Part shown: positions 43,014 to 51,859 of the stretch, piece after piece
Layout of the letters: every line of letters starts with the position of its first letter
Numbering within the stretch: the stretch's first letter is position 1
Assembly: GCA_026196275.1 (NCBI GenBank)
Contig: JAPHTQ010000011.1
Coordinates: 1 to 64,000, forward strand
From: Gammaproteobacteria bacterium
GTDB taxonomy: Bacteria; Pseudomonadota; Gammaproteobacteria; Thiohalomonadales; Thiohalomonadaceae
Reading direction: 5' to 3'
Length of the DNA: 64,000 nucleotides
Notes under the pieces: model-generated
Database searches by the model: none
Told to the model about the DNA's origin: nothing
The model's input: only the letters and a program-made list of their open reading frames with translations
Made by a program: the position numbers and the translations under genes

Positions 43014-44960
43014 CTAATCGCTTGTCGCAGGTTGTTGCTGTGGCAGACGATAGCGTCCGTCGCGGTACATGCTCGCCCCCCACACCTGGTGGGCCAGGGC
43101 CAGCCGGGCCAGTGCCGGATCGAGCTCGGTGGGGTGCAGCCGCTCATCGCGATAGACGAACTGCTGTGCCGGTTTGTCCGGGCGCATCACCACCACCTGG
43201 TCTTTATGCATATAGGCCTGGGTGTTGAAGAACTGCATGATCGCCCGGCCGGGCAGGCTGCGCATGTCCTCGCGGGTCAGGTCGCGGCCGATCATCGGGT
43301 GTTCGCTGCTGATCCCCATCAGCGAGAGCAGGGTGGGGGGCAGGTCGATCTGGCTGACGATGCCCCCGATGCGCTCCGGCCGGGTATCGGCGCCGAGGAC
43401 CAGGCCGGGGATGTGGAAACGTTCCACCGGCAGCAAGTCGTCGCCATATACCCGTGAGTTGTGGTCGGAGACGATCAGGAACAGTGTGTTGTCCCAGTAG
43501 TCCGCCTGTTTCGCCTTGTCGATGAACATCCCCAGCGCATAGTCGGCATACTTCACTGCGTTGTTCACCGTGGCCGGCTCCGGCTCGTAGGGCTCGAAGC
43601 GGCCGGGCGGGTATTCGAACGGGCTGTGGTTGGAGGAGCTGAAGATCAGGCTGAAGAAGGGCTGGTCGCCGGCGGCGAGGAACTCCTCGTGGGCGCGGTT
43701 GAACAGATCCTCGTCGGAGACTCCCCAGGAGCCCTTGAAGACTGGAGTGGGGTAGTCGTTCTGATCGATGATGCGCTGGAAACCGTTGCCGGTGAAAAAG
43801 CGCGCCATGTTGTCGAAGTGCGACTCGCCACCGTAGATGAACGAGGTGTCGTAGCCGCGGCGTGAGAGCAGGTCCGCCAGGGTGAAGAAGCCTCGCTGGG
43901 CACGGCTGAGCTTGACCACCGCGCGCGCCGGGGTCGGGGTAAAGCCGGTGGTGACCGCCTCGATGCCGCGCACCGAGCGGGTGCCGGTGGCGAATAGCCG
44001 TTCGAACCAGATCCCCTCGTGGCTCAGGCGGTCCAGGTTGGGGGTCAACGGCAGCCCGCCCAGCGAACCGACGAACTCCGCCCCCAGGCTCTCCTCAAGG
44101 ATGATTACCAGGTTGAGCGGGCGCTCGCGCTGCACGCTCGCCTGCTGCGCGTGCAAGGTCGGGATCTCCGCGTCTTGTACGGTGGTGACCAGGTCGCCGC
44201 GCACCAGACGGGTCGCCTCCTCGAGTGGCATCTGGCCGTAGACGAAGCGGGTGTCGTCCTCGCGGGTCGTCTCGTAGCCGGCGTAGATGACATTGTAGAG
44301 CGAGCTGAGCGGCAGGGTATTGACCAGCGCATCGGCGGAGAAGGCCACGGTGCTCGGATTGACCGGACGGTGATCGGTGGTGGAGCGCACTGCGAAGGCC
44401 AGCGCCAGCACCAGCACCGGCATCAACAGCAGCACTTGCCAGGGGTGGGGGCGGGCGGCGAGCTCCTCCCGCTCGCGTCCCAGCCGGCGCCACATCAACA
44501 CCCCGGCGAGCAATGCTCCGCCAACGCCCAGCACCAGCTCCAGCTTGTAGCCGGTGAGCAGCATGGAGAAGACCTCCTTCGGGTAAAGCAGGTACTCGAA
44601 GAAGATGCGGTTGGGCCGGGCGTCGTACTGCAGGATGAAGCCGGGGGTGGAGAGTTCGAGCAGCGCAACAACACCGAAAGCCAGGCTGAGGTAGAGCTGG
44701 ATAAAGCGCCACCAGGCACTGGACGTGAGCCTGGTCTGGACCATCAGCGGGGTGAGGCTCGCCGGGAAGAAGAGCAGCATGCCGAGCACCACCAGATCGA
44801 AGCGCACCCCCTGCAAAAGGATGAAGAGCAGGCCATCGGTCGGCGCGACCCGCTCCCACAGCCACAGGGTATGCCCCAGGCGCGAGACGGAGAGCAGCAC
44901 AAGGCTGGCAAGGGCGAACAGCACAAAGGGGCGCAAAAAGGTGAAGGGGGAGTGGCGCAT
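43014..44960 (-). CDS. LTA synthase-like membrane sulfatase
   Basis: A 648-residue inner-membrane protein with five N-terminal helices (about 10-190) and a periplasmic sulfatase-fold domain. The catalytic Thr is in FATGTRSVRGIEA, with GGESHFDNMARFF and IVSDHNSRVYG as further metal or active-site segments. In Gram-negatives related enzymes transfer phosphoglycerol or phosphoethanolamine to envelope glycans, for example OPG-type enzymes. ATG 44960 begins MRHSPFTFL; the open frame runs upstream to 45305 without family sequence. The gene is monocistronic. Confidence 0.85.
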   Translation of the reverse strand: MRHSPFTFLRPFVLFALASLVLLSVSRLGHTLWLWERVAPTDGLLFILLQGVRFDLVVLGMLLFFPASLTPLMVQTRLTSSAWWRFIQLYLSLAFGVVALLELSTPGFILQYDARPNRIFFEYLLYPKEVFSMLLTGYKLELVLGVGGALLAGVLMWRRLGREREELAARPHPWQVLLLMPVLVLALAFAVRSTTDHRPVNPSTVAFSADALVNTLPLSSLYNVIYAGYETTREDDTRFVYGQMPLEEATRLVRGDLVTTVQDAEIPTLHAQQASVQRERPLNLVIILEESLGAEFVGSLGGLPLTPNLDRLSHEGIWFERLFATGTRSVRGIEAVTTGFTPTPARAVVKLSRAQRGFFTLADLLSRRGYDTSFIYGGESHFDNMARFFTGNGFQRIIDQNDYPTPVFKGSWGVSDEDLFNRAHEEFLAAGDQPFFSLIFSSSNHSPFEYPPGRFEPYEPEPATVNNAVKYADYALGMFIDKAKQADYWDNTLFLIVSDHNSRVYGDDLLPVERFHIPGLVLGADTRPERIGGIVSQIDLPPTLLSLMGISSEHPMIGRDLTREDMRSLPGRAIMQFFNTQAYMHKDQVVVMRPDKPAQQFVYRDERLHPTELDPALARLALAHQVWGASMYRDGRYRLPQQQPATSD

Positions 44961-45046
44961 GGCGACGATCTCTGACGAAAGCGACGTTATCATACCACAG
45001 GATGCGGGGGGAAAAGCCTCGCCCATCGTGCGGAGAAGGGGAGAGC

Positions 45047-45229
45047 TTATATCTCGGGCTTGTCGGTAGTCTGCGTGGTGTAGTCGACGCCATGCTCGGC
45101 CAGGTAGTCGCGGATCAGCTGGCGGACCACTTGCGAGGCGGTCAGGTCCTGCTCGGCGCAAAGCTGTTCGAAGGCTTTCTTCTTGCGCGGGTCGATGAGG
45201 ACGGTGAGGCGTGCGGTTTTCGATTCCAT
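45047..45229 (-). CDS. CopG-family ribbon-helix-helix protein
   Basis: A short RHH DNA-binding protein of about 60 residues (MESKTARLTVLIDPRKKKAF...). The ribbon strand TARLTVLID and helices KKAFEQLCAEQ and TASQVVRQLIRDYL fit the plasmid-stabilisation/antitoxin-like RHH fold. No toxin gene is adjacent, so it is an orphan regulator or antitoxin. Starts at 45265 or 45238 are also possible in frame. None has a good ribosome-binding site. Confidence 0.68.
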   Translation of the reverse strand: MESKTARLTVLIDPRKKKAFEQLCAEQDLTASQVVRQLIRDYLAEHGVDYTTQTTDKPEI

Positions 45230-45336
45230 TGCAGTCATTCGGTGTAATGATAATTTGATTGTCATTATATGCGTGTTTATGCCTGCAGCACAGCCCGCTT
45301 ACCACCCCTCGGCGGGGCGTGTGACGCCAGGGTCTA

Positions 45337-45939
45337 TCAACGCCGGAGCAGTGGCCGCAGTGCGGGCCAGACGGTGTCGAGCAGCAGCGGCTGTCCCGCG
45401 GCGTTGGGGTGGAGGTTGTCCGCCTGCATCATCTGCGGTTCGAGGGCGACCCGCTCCAGTAGGAAGGGAGGCTTGGGGAGCTGGTGTTCCTCTGCCAGTC
45501 CGCTATAAACAGAGGTGAATTTTTCGGTGTAGCGCGGGCCGTAGTTGGGTGGCATCTCCATCCCCAGCAGCAGTATCTGCGCACCGGCGGCTTTGGCCTT
45601 GAGGATGATGCTGCTAAGGTTGGCTTTCATCGCCTCCGGTGAGAGACCGCGCAGGCCGTCGTTGGCGCCCAGTTCCAGGATCAGGATCTCCGGCCGGTGC
45701 TGTGCCAGCACCGCCTCGATGCGCGCCGCCCCGCCGGCGCTGGTGTCACCGCTGATGCTGGCATTGATCACCTGGCAATTGAACCCTTTGCGCTCAAGGC
45801 GGTCTTTCAGCAGAGTCACCCAGCCCTGGCCCGGCTCCAGGCCGTAGCCGGCGCTGAGACTGTCGCCGAATACCACGATGGTCCCGCCCCAGGCCGGCAG
45901 GGAGAGCAGCAACAACAATGAGGCAACAAGTTTACGCAT
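45337..45939 (-). CDS. tesA: GDSL arylesterase/lysophospholipase TesA
   Basis: A 200-residue periplasmic SGNH hydrolase (thioesterase I / protease I / lysophospholipase L1). The signal peptide (MRKLVASLLLLLSLPAWG) is followed by the nucleophile block VVFGDSLSAG (Ser about 28), block III LELGANDGLRG and the catalytic DxxHP in DNLHPNAAG. It is divergent from the YbbA-like gene, as in enterics. Its start codon overlaps the start codon of that gene. Confidence 0.92.
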   Translation of the reverse strand: MRKLVASLLLLLSLPAWGGTIVVFGDSLSAGYGLEPGQGWVTLLKDRLERKGFNCQVINASISGDTSAGGAARIEAVLAQHRPEILILELGANDGLRGLSPEAMKANLSSIILKAKAAGAQILLLGMEMPPNYGPRYTEKFTSVYSGLAEEHQLPKPPFLLERVALEPQMMQADNLHPNAAGQPLLLDTVWPALRPLLRR

Positions 45940-46633
45940 GTCCGAATACTCGAGTTTGAATCCAATCGTCTCCGCCCGGGGTGTCGGCAAGCAGGTCAGC
46001 ACCGCCGCCGGTGGTCTGACTATCCTTGATGATATCAGCTTTGATATCCAGGCCGGGGAGAGTATCGCTGTGGTGGGTGTCTCCGGCTCCGGCAAGTCCA
46101 CGCTTCTAGGACTGTTGGCAGGGCTGGATGTTCCCTCCAGCGGCACCATCAACCTGGTGGGGGAGTGTCTCAATGAGCTGGATGAGGATGGCAGGGCGCG
46201 GCTGCGCGGCGAGCAGGTGGGCTTCGTCTTTCAGTCGTTCCAGCTGCTGCCGAGCCTGACTGCACTGGAGAACGTGATGTTGCCGCTGGAGCTGGCCGGC
46301 GCGGAGCGGGCCGAGGCCCAGGCGGCGCAACTGCTGGAACGTGTCGGCCTTGGCTCACGCCTGAGCCACTACCCCAAACAACTCTCCGGCGGTGAGCAGC
46401 AGCGTGTGGCGATCGCCCGTGCCTTTGCCATGCAGCCGGCGGTGCTGTTCGCCGATGAGCCCACCGGCAATCTGGATGCGGTGACCGGGCAGACGATCAA
46501 TGAACTGCTGTTTGCGCTCAATGCCGAACAGGGTACCACTCTGGTGCTGGTGACCCACGATGAGAAACTGGCGGTGCGTTGCAGCCGCCAGATCCGCCTC
46601 GACGCCGGCAAGGTGGTGGCGGATGAGGCCTAG
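45938..46633 (+). CDS. ABC transporter ATP-binding protein (YbbA-like)
   Basis: A 231-residue ATPase of the LolD/MacB class. Walker A is GVSGSGKSTLLGLLAGLD, the signature is LSGGEQQRVAIARAF, and Walker B is VLFADEPTGNLD. It pairs with the FtsX-type permease encoded next. The start codon overlaps the oppositely oriented tesA start in CATG (45937-45940), and its stop overlaps the next gene by 11 bases. The system may extract lipids or lipoproteins from the membrane. Confidence 0.92.
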   Translation: MSEYSSLNPIVSARGVGKQVSTAAGGLTILDDISFDIQAGESIAVVGVSGSGKSTLLGLLAGLDVPSSGTINLVGECLNELDEDGRARLRGEQVGFVFQSFQLLPSLTALENVMLPLELAGAERAEAQAAQLLERVGLGSRLSHYPKQLSGGEQQRVAIARAFAMQPAVLFADEPTGNLDAVTGQTINELLFALNAEQGTTLVLVTHDEKLAVRCSRQIRLDAGKVVADEA

Positions 46634-49127
46634 TCCCGGATCCCGCTTTCGCCTGGCCTGGCGACTGTTGCGGCGTGATTGGCGCGCCGGGGAGCTGCGT
46701 ATTCTGCTCTCGGCGCTGGTTATCGCGGTGACCGCCACCACCGCGATCAGTTTCTTCACCGATCGGTTGCAACAGGCGATGGTCAACCAGTCCTCGGAGC
46801 TGCTGGGCGGTGATCTGCAACTCTCCGCTCCGCGCCCCATCGACAGTCGCTGGCTGGATGAAGCGCGCGTGCAGGGGTTGGCGCATACCCGGGTGCTGGA
46901 GTTTCCCTCGGTGGTGGTGGCGGGGGAGAACTTCCAGCTCGCCGGCATCAAGGCGGTGGCCGAGGGTTTTCCCCTGCGCGGCACGCTGCGTACCGCATGG
47001 GTCCCCTATGGCGAGGAGCAGCAGGCCGACGGACTGCCCGCTGCGGGCGAGGCGTGGGTCGAGGCGCGGTTGCTGCCGCTGCTGGGGATCGGGGTCGGCG
47101 ACACCCTGGAGCTGGGCAGTCTCACCCTCAGGGTGACGCGGGTGCTGACCTTCGAGCCGGGCGGCAATGGCAATTTCGCCAGTCTCGCCCCGCGGGTGTT
47201 GATCGGTCACGATGATCTGGTGCGGGCTGCGGTGGTGAGACCCGGCAGCCGGGTAAGCTATCAATATTATTTTGCCGGGGATGAGGAGGCGCTGAAACGG
47301 TTCACGCGCTGGCTTGAACCGCAGTTGGAGCCGAGCCAGCGGCTGATGGATGTACGCGAGGGGCGCCCCAGTGTCGGCTCGGCGCTGGACCGGGCCGAGC
47401 AGTACCTGGGGCTGGCCAGCCTGGTGGCAGTGCTGCTGGCTGGGGTGGCGATCGCCATGGGGGCACGGCGCTACTCCGAACGCCATTTTGACGTGACCGC
47501 AGTGATGCGTTGTCTGGGCGCGGCGCAACGCGACATCCTCGGCCTGTTTCTGCCGCAACTGCTGCTGCTTGGTCTTATCGGCAGTGCCGCGGGGGTGGCG
47601 GCCGGCTACCTGACGCAGTTCGGTCTGTTCCACCTGCTGCGTGAGTTGCTGCCGGCGGAGCTGCCGGCGCCGGGGATGACGCCGGTGTTGATCGGTTTTC
47701 TCACCGGCATGACCGTACTGGCGGGGTTTGCCCTGCCGCCGGTGTTGCGACTGCGCCAGGTGCCGGCACTGCGGGTGCTGCGGCGTGAACTGGCACCGAT
47801 GCCGCTGCGCGGCTGGCTGGTCTATGGCGCCGCGCTGCTGGCGATGGGGTTGCTGATGTGGCGCTACACCGGCAGCGCGCAGCTCACCCTAAGCGTGATC
47901 GGTGGCACGCTGTTGGCATTGCTTATCCTCGGTCTGTTTGCCTTTGGCCTGCTGCGTGCCAGCCGCTCACTGCACCGCGGCGTGGGGGTGGCGTGGCGGT
48001 TTGGCCTGAACAACCTGTGGCGCCGGCCGGTGCTCAGCGTCAGCCAGATCCTTGCCTTTGGCCTGACCCTGATGGCGATGGCGTTGATCACCCTGGTCCG
48101 CGGTGATCTGCTCTCCACCTGGCAGACCTCGCTGCCGGATGAGGCGCCGAACCACTTTGTGGTGAACGTGGTACCGGAACGGGTCGATGCCTTTCGCGGT
48201 TTTCTCGATGCGCGACAGATCGAGAGTGCCGGACTCTACCCGATGGTGCGGGGGCGGCTGGCGGAGGTCAACGGCATCGCCATCAGGGAGTTCGTGAGTG
48301 ATGAGGAGGGCGGACGCGGCGCGCTTAACCGCGAGTTGAACCTGACCTGGGGCGATGTCCTGCCGGAGGACAACCGACTGGTGGAGGGGGAGTGGTTCAG
48401 CGCGGAGGATGAAGGCAGAAAGATCGTCTCCATCGAGGCGGGGCTGGCCCGGCGCATGGGTATTGCGCTGGGTGACGAGCTGACCTTCTCCTTTGGTAGC
48501 GCCACCCTGACCGCCACCGTGACCAGCCTGCGCACGGTGCAGTGGGATTCGTTCCGCCCCAACTTCTTCATGATCTTTCCCCCCGGGGTGCTCGATCCGT
48601 TCCCCGGCACCTGGATGACCAGCTTCTACCTGCCGGACGAGCGCAAGGGTGAATTGGCGCAGATGCTGCGCCAGTTCCCGGCGGTGACGGTGATCGACCT
48701 CGACCGCATCATGGAGCAGGTGCGGCGCATCCTCAAGCAGGTAACCCTGGCGGTGGAGTATGTGCTGGTGTTTGTCCTGCTGGCCGGTTTTGCCGTGCTC
48801 TACGCGGCACTGCAGGCGAGCCTCGACGAGCGGCTTTACGAGGGGGCGCTGCTGCGTACCTTGGGTGCCAGCCGCAGGCAGCTGCGCGCCGGGCACCTGG
48901 CGGAATACGCGCTGCTGGGGGCACTGGCGGGGCTGTTTGCTGCCGGCGGCGCGGAACTGACCGCCTTTATCCTCTACAGTCAGGTGTTCGAGCTCGACTA
49001 CGCCTTCAAGTGGTGGTTGTGGTTGTCGCTGCCGCCTATCGGCGCCGTGCTGATCGGTGCTGCCGGCTTCCAGGGTACCCGCCGGGTAGTGCGAGAGAGT
49101 CCGCTGCGGGTGTTGAATGATCTTTGA
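46623..49127 (+). CDS. FtsX-type ABC permease (YbbP-like)
   Basis: An 834-residue permease. An N-terminal helix and periplasmic MacB-like domain are followed by a helix cluster (about 260-480), a second periplasmic domain and the C-terminal FtsX helices (about 700-830). The pattern GASRRQLRAGHLAEY near the C-terminus matches FtsX/YbbP. It overlaps the ATPase gene by 11 bases and forms the transporter with it. ATG 46623 was chosen because the N-terminal family sequence begins there (MRPSPGSRFRLAWRLL). Confidence 0.9.
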   Translation: MRPSPGSRFRLAWRLLRRDWRAGELRILLSALVIAVTATTAISFFTDRLQQAMVNQSSELLGGDLQLSAPRPIDSRWLDEARVQGLAHTRVLEFPSVVVAGENFQLAGIKAVAEGFPLRGTLRTAWVPYGEEQQADGLPAAGEAWVEARLLPLLGIGVGDTLELGSLTLRVTRVLTFEPGGNGNFASLAPRVLIGHDDLVRAAVVRPGSRVSYQYYFAGDEEALKRFTRWLEPQLEPSQRLMDVREGRPSVGSALDRAEQYLGLASLVAVLLAGVAIAMGARRYSERHFDVTAVMRCLGAAQRDILGLFLPQLLLLGLIGSAAGVAAGYLTQFGLFHLLRELLPAELPAPGMTPVLIGFLTGMTVLAGFALPPVLRLRQVPALRVLRRELAPMPLRGWLVYGAALLAMGLLMWRYTGSAQLTLSVIGGTLLALLILGLFAFGLLRASRSLHRGVGVAWRFGLNNLWRRPVLSVSQILAFGLTLMAMALITLVRGDLLSTWQTSLPDEAPNHFVVNVVPERVDAFRGFLDARQIESAGLYPMVRGRLAEVNGIAIREFVSDEEGGRGALNRELNLTWGDVLPEDNRLVEGEWFSAEDEGRKIVSIEAGLARRMGIALGDELTFSFGSATLTATVTSLRTVQWDSFRPNFFMIFPPGVLDPFPGTWMTSFYLPDERKGELAQMLRQFPAVTVIDLDRIMEQVRRILKQVTLAVEYVLVFVLLAGFAVLYAALQASLDERLYEGALLRTLGASRRQLRAGHLAEYALLGALAGLFAAGGAELTAFILYSQVFELDYAFKWWLWLSLPPIGAVLIGAAGFQGTRRVVRESPLRVLNDL

Positions 49128-49208
49128 GGGGGGATGGTTTCAAGTTCAGCTGAATTAACGTACGTGACGCAGACTTTTGCGGATGCATTCAGGCGGAGAG
49201 GTTGCCCA

Positions 49209-49240
49209 AAAACGAAAAAGCCCAGCACAAAGGCTGGGCC
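49209..49240 (-). terminator. Terminator of tRNA-Asp
   Basis: On the minus strand, GCCCAGC-CTTTGT-GCTGGGC is followed by TTTTTCGTTTTT. The stem lies 10 bases past the tRNA 3' end. Confidence 0.92.
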
Positions 49241-49249
49241 TGGAAATAG

Positions 49250-49326
49250 TGGCGGAGCGGACGGGACTCGAACCCGCGACCCCCGGCGTGACAGGCCGGT
49301 ATTCTAACCAACTGAACTACCGCTCC
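49250..49326 (-). tRNA. tRNA-Asp (GTC)
   Basis: 77 nt from GGAGCGG at 49326 to an encoded CCA at 49250. The acceptor stem GGAGCGG/CCGCUCC pairs fully, the discriminator base is G, the anticodon loop CTGTCAC gives GTC, and the T loop is TTCGAGT. Confidence 0.97.
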
Positions 49327-49357
49327 GCGGTTTCCGGCGTTAGCCAGGAAGCCGCGT

Positions 49358-49385
49358 ATTCTATCGGCTTTTGTGGGGGCGTCAA
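49358..49385 (-). promoter_or_regulatory. Promoter of tRNA-Asp
   Basis: On the minus strand TTGACG and TAGAAT are separated by 16 bases, about 32 bases upstream of the tRNA 5' end. The -35 box overlaps the end of the next gene. Confidence 0.7.
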
Positions 49386-50011
49386 GGGTCGGCTGTGGTT
49401 TTTCTCTTCTCAAGGAAGAGCGTGGCGCTCATGCTGAGGCTTGCGCCGAGCAGCGCCAGACCCATATCCTTCTGTGCATCCCAGATGTCGCCCTGGGTGC
49501 CGAGGTAGGCGATACCCAGTTCGGGACTGACCAGCACGGCGATAATCGCCTCGATAATTTCAAAAAAGGCACTAAAGGCGAGGATCATGTTGACCGCGAG
49601 AAAGGCCGCCCAGACAGTGTTTAGCTGTGCCAGACGGCGCAGCAGCTCATGGAAGGGCCAGGCCAGCAGCAGGCCATAGGAGAAATGGACGATGCGGTCG
49701 TAGTGGTTGCGTTCCCAGCCGAACCACTCCATCAGCCAGAAGCCGAGCGGGGTTTCGGAATAGGTGTAGTGAGCGCCGATGAGGTGCAGGGTGATAAACA
49801 GGGTAAACAGGCCGTAGCTGAGGTTGGAGAAAGCGAAGCGGCGGTAGCTGAGGGCCAGCAGTAGCGCATAGCTGATCACCAGCAGGTTCTCCAGCAACCA
49901 GTCGAGCCGGTTGTGGGGGGCGATGGCGGTGATGAGCCAGAAGAGCAGCAGCCACCCCAGCATCAGCTGCAGCGGGCGGTTGCGCGTGAAGGGGGTGGTG
50001 CCTGGCTGCAT
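49382..50011 (-). CDS. DUF2238/YjdF family inner-membrane protein
   Basis: A 209-residue membrane protein with six hydrophobic helices. The conserved patterns HLIGAHYTYSETPLG (about 82), RNHYDRIVHFSYGL and GTQGDIWDAQKDMGLA are diagnostic of the YjdF/DUF2238 family. Function unknown. Its stop codon overlaps the tRNA-Asp promoter region. Confidence 0.9.
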   Translation of the reverse strand: MQPGTTPFTRNRPLQLMLGWLLLFWLITAIAPHNRLDWLLENLLVISYALLLALSYRRFAFSNLSYGLFTLFITLHLIGAHYTYSETPLGFWLMEWFGWERNHYDRIVHFSYGLLLAWPFHELLRRLAQLNTVWAAFLAVNMILAFSAFFEIIEAIIAVLVSPELGIAYLGTQGDIWDAQKDMGLALLGASLSMSATLFLEKRKTTADP

Positions 50012-50096
50012 GCTATCTCCCGCTGTTTATCGGTATATTGAAGTTGTATCGCACTCACCGTGCGGAGAGTACGCAAATTATCACGTGGCGAGGGTT

Positions 50097-50549
50097 ATGT
50101 TAAAAGCAATCCGGGATTTTGTGGAGAAACAGATCATGGCGCCCGAGTCGGCCGCTCAGGGCGACCCGGAGCATGCACTGCGCCTGGCTACCGCGGCACT
50201 GCTGGTCGAGATGAGCCGGCAGGATGAACAGATCCATCAGGCCGAGCAGGAGGCCATTGCCCATGCGCTGCGTGAACGGTTCGGGCTCCCGGCCGCTGAG
50301 GTCGATGAACTCTACCGCCTGGCCGAGGCCGAGGTCAGGGAGGCGATCGACTACTACCAGTTCACCTCGCTGCTCAAGGATCGCCTCAGCCCTGAAGAGA
50401 AAGAGCGGGTGGTGGAGCTGTTGTGGCAGGTGGCTGCTGCCGATGGGCATATCGACAGTTTCGAGGAGCACATGGTGCGGCGTATCGCCGACCTGCTCTA
50501 CCTGCCGCACAGCGCCTTTATTCGGGCCAAGCATCGGGCGATGGAGTGA
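50097..50549 (+). CDS. TerB-like protein
   Basis: A 150-residue all-helical protein of the TerB superfamily. Two helix clusters contain acidic metal-site segments EMSRQDEQIHQAEQEAI and AAADGHIDSFEEHMVRRIADL. Most proteobacterial members are not linked to tellurite resistance and are of unknown function. ATG 50097 was chosen from the start of family sequence. Confidence 0.8.
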   Translation: MLKAIRDFVEKQIMAPESAAQGDPEHALRLATAALLVEMSRQDEQIHQAEQEAIAHALRERFGLPAAEVDELYRLAEAEVREAIDYYQFTSLLKDRLSPEEKERVVELLWQVAAADGHIDSFEEHMVRRIADLLYLPHSAFIRAKHRAME

Positions 50550-50569
50550 GTTGCTTGGGGAGATACAAG

Positions 50570-50615
50570 GCTGGGCATTGATGCCCAGCATGAGCGGGAA
50601 TCGCGTCAGCGATTC
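50570..50615. repeat. Hairpins near the IS607 right end
   Basis: GCTGGGCAT-TG-ATGCCCAGC (50570-50589) and GAATCGC-GTCA-GCGATTC (50598-50615) are perfect stems 20-40 bases downstream of the TerB-like stop and 50-90 bases beyond the tnpB stop. They may terminate the TerB-like gene, form a REP-like element, or belong to the TnpB guide-RNA 3' region. Confidence 0.6.
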
Positions 50616-50634
50616 AATCCAACACCGTTCTATC

Positions 50635-50674
50635 AGACCTATCCAAACCTGTTCAGACGTATCTAAACCGGTTC
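50635..50674 (-). repeat. Tandem 20-bp repeats at the tnpB 3' end
   Basis: Units 50635-50654 and 50655-50674 match in 17 of 20 bases. They straddle the tnpB stop codon, which is where IS607 right-end and guide-RNA structures lie. Confidence 0.7.
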
Positions 50675-51859
50675 AGTGCTGACTTCCTGCTTCATCAAGG
50701 CCGGTTTCACTCCGGTCTTACGACCTGAGCCAGCGCCTTCCTCTCCACAGGCTGACACCGTGGAACTCACGGCGTATGTGGCAATATTTCTTGCCGCATT
50801 CACGTCCCGGTCGTGGCATTTGCCACAGTCCGGGCAGGTCCACTGCCGGATAGACAGCGGCATGTTTTTCTGGACCGATCCGCAGTTCGAGCAGGTCTTG
50901 CTGCTCGGAAACCAGCGGTCAGCAACCACCACCAGCCCGCCACGGCGCTCGGCCTTGTATTCCAGTTGCCGCCGGAACTCATGAAAGCTCATGTCGGCAA
51001 TGGAGCGGGCCAGATGCCGGTTCGCCATCATGCCGCGCACGTTCAGATCCTCGATCCCGATAGTATGAAACCGCCGTGTCAGATCGGATGTGAGCTTGTG
51101 CAAGGCATCAGATCGGACATTGGCGATGCGGGCATGGAGCCGTGCCAGTTCCACCTTGGCCTTGGCTCGATTTCTGGAGCCTTTTTGCTTGCGCGACAGG
51201 TGGCGTGATAGCCGCCGTAACCGCTTGAGCAGCGCAGTATGCGCCTTGGGGCCGGTGATGGTTTCTCTCGTTGAGAGCGTTGCCAATACCAAGACACCCA
51301 GATCGACACCTACCACGCCTTGGTTTTCAGCTTTGGGTAGGTGTGGATCATCCTTGGTATCCACGGTAATACTGACAAACCAGCGGTCGGCCACACGAGA
51401 GACCGTGGACGCGAGGATCTTGCCAGTAAAGCGCAACGACTCTCGCATACGCACCCAGCCCAGATTAGGGATGCGTATGCGAGAGCCTTCGACACGAAAT
51501 TGATCGTTGGTGAGGGTAAAGCGATCATGAGCGCCCTTCTTGCGGAATTTCGGGTATTTGGCTCGACCGGCAAAGAAGTTCTTAAATGCCTCACCCAACT
51601 GCATGATCGCCATCTGCGGAGCATTCTTGGTGACTTCCAGCATCCAGGGAAACTGCTCACGTTTGATGGCATTCAACTGGCGGCGCAGTGCGGCTTGTGA
51701 TGGCTTGGGCAGGCTGTTGTCCTGCTTCCACGCCTCGTACTGGCGTTGCCATTCGGCCAGCGCCCAGTTGTAGGCGAACCGCGCCGTCCCCGCCGCACGG
51801 GCGAAATAGGTCGCCTGCACGTTATTGGGATCGAGCGCGATTTTGTGAGCGATGATCAT
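50663..51859 (-). CDS. tnpB: RNA-guided nuclease TnpB of IS607 type
   Basis: A 398-residue TnpB, ancestor of Cas12 nucleases. The RuvC catalytic residues D186 (VGVDLGVL), E270 (IGIEDLNVRGM) and D352 (HDRDVNAARN) are all present, and the zinc ribbon C323-x2-C326, C342-x2-C345 is intact. The length is typical (about 400). TnpB uses an RNA from the element end to cut sites lacking the element and so helps retention. It overlaps the transposase gene by four bases. Confidence 0.93.
   Translation of the reverse strand: MIIAHKIALDPNNVQATYFARAAGTARFAYNWALAEWQRQYEAWKQDNSLPKPSQAALRRQLNAIKREQFPWMLEVTKNAPQMAIMQLGEAFKNFFAGRAKYPKFRKKGAHDRFTLTNDQFRVEGSRIRIPNLGWVRMRESLRFTGKILASTVSRVADRWFVSITVDTKDDPHLPKAENQGVVGVDLGVLVLATLSTRETITGPKAHTALLKRLRRLSRHLSRKQKGSRNRAKAKVELARLHARIANVRSDALHKLTSDLTRRFHTIGIEDLNVRGMMANRHLARSIADMSFHEFRRQLEYKAERRGGLVVVADRWFPSSKTCSNCGSVQKNMPLSIRQWTCPDCGKCHDRDVNAARNIATYAVSSTVSACGEEGAGSGRKTGVKPALMKQEVSTEPV

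Noticed and set aside
45047-45229. Toxin-antitoxin pair around the CopG-like protein
   Set aside because: No toxin-sized gene lies beside it; the neighbours are a membrane sulfatase and tesA.
50097-50549. Tellurite resistance operon suggested by the TerB-like gene
   Set aside because: No terA, terC, terD or terE gene is nearby, and most TerB-fold proteins are unrelated to tellurite.
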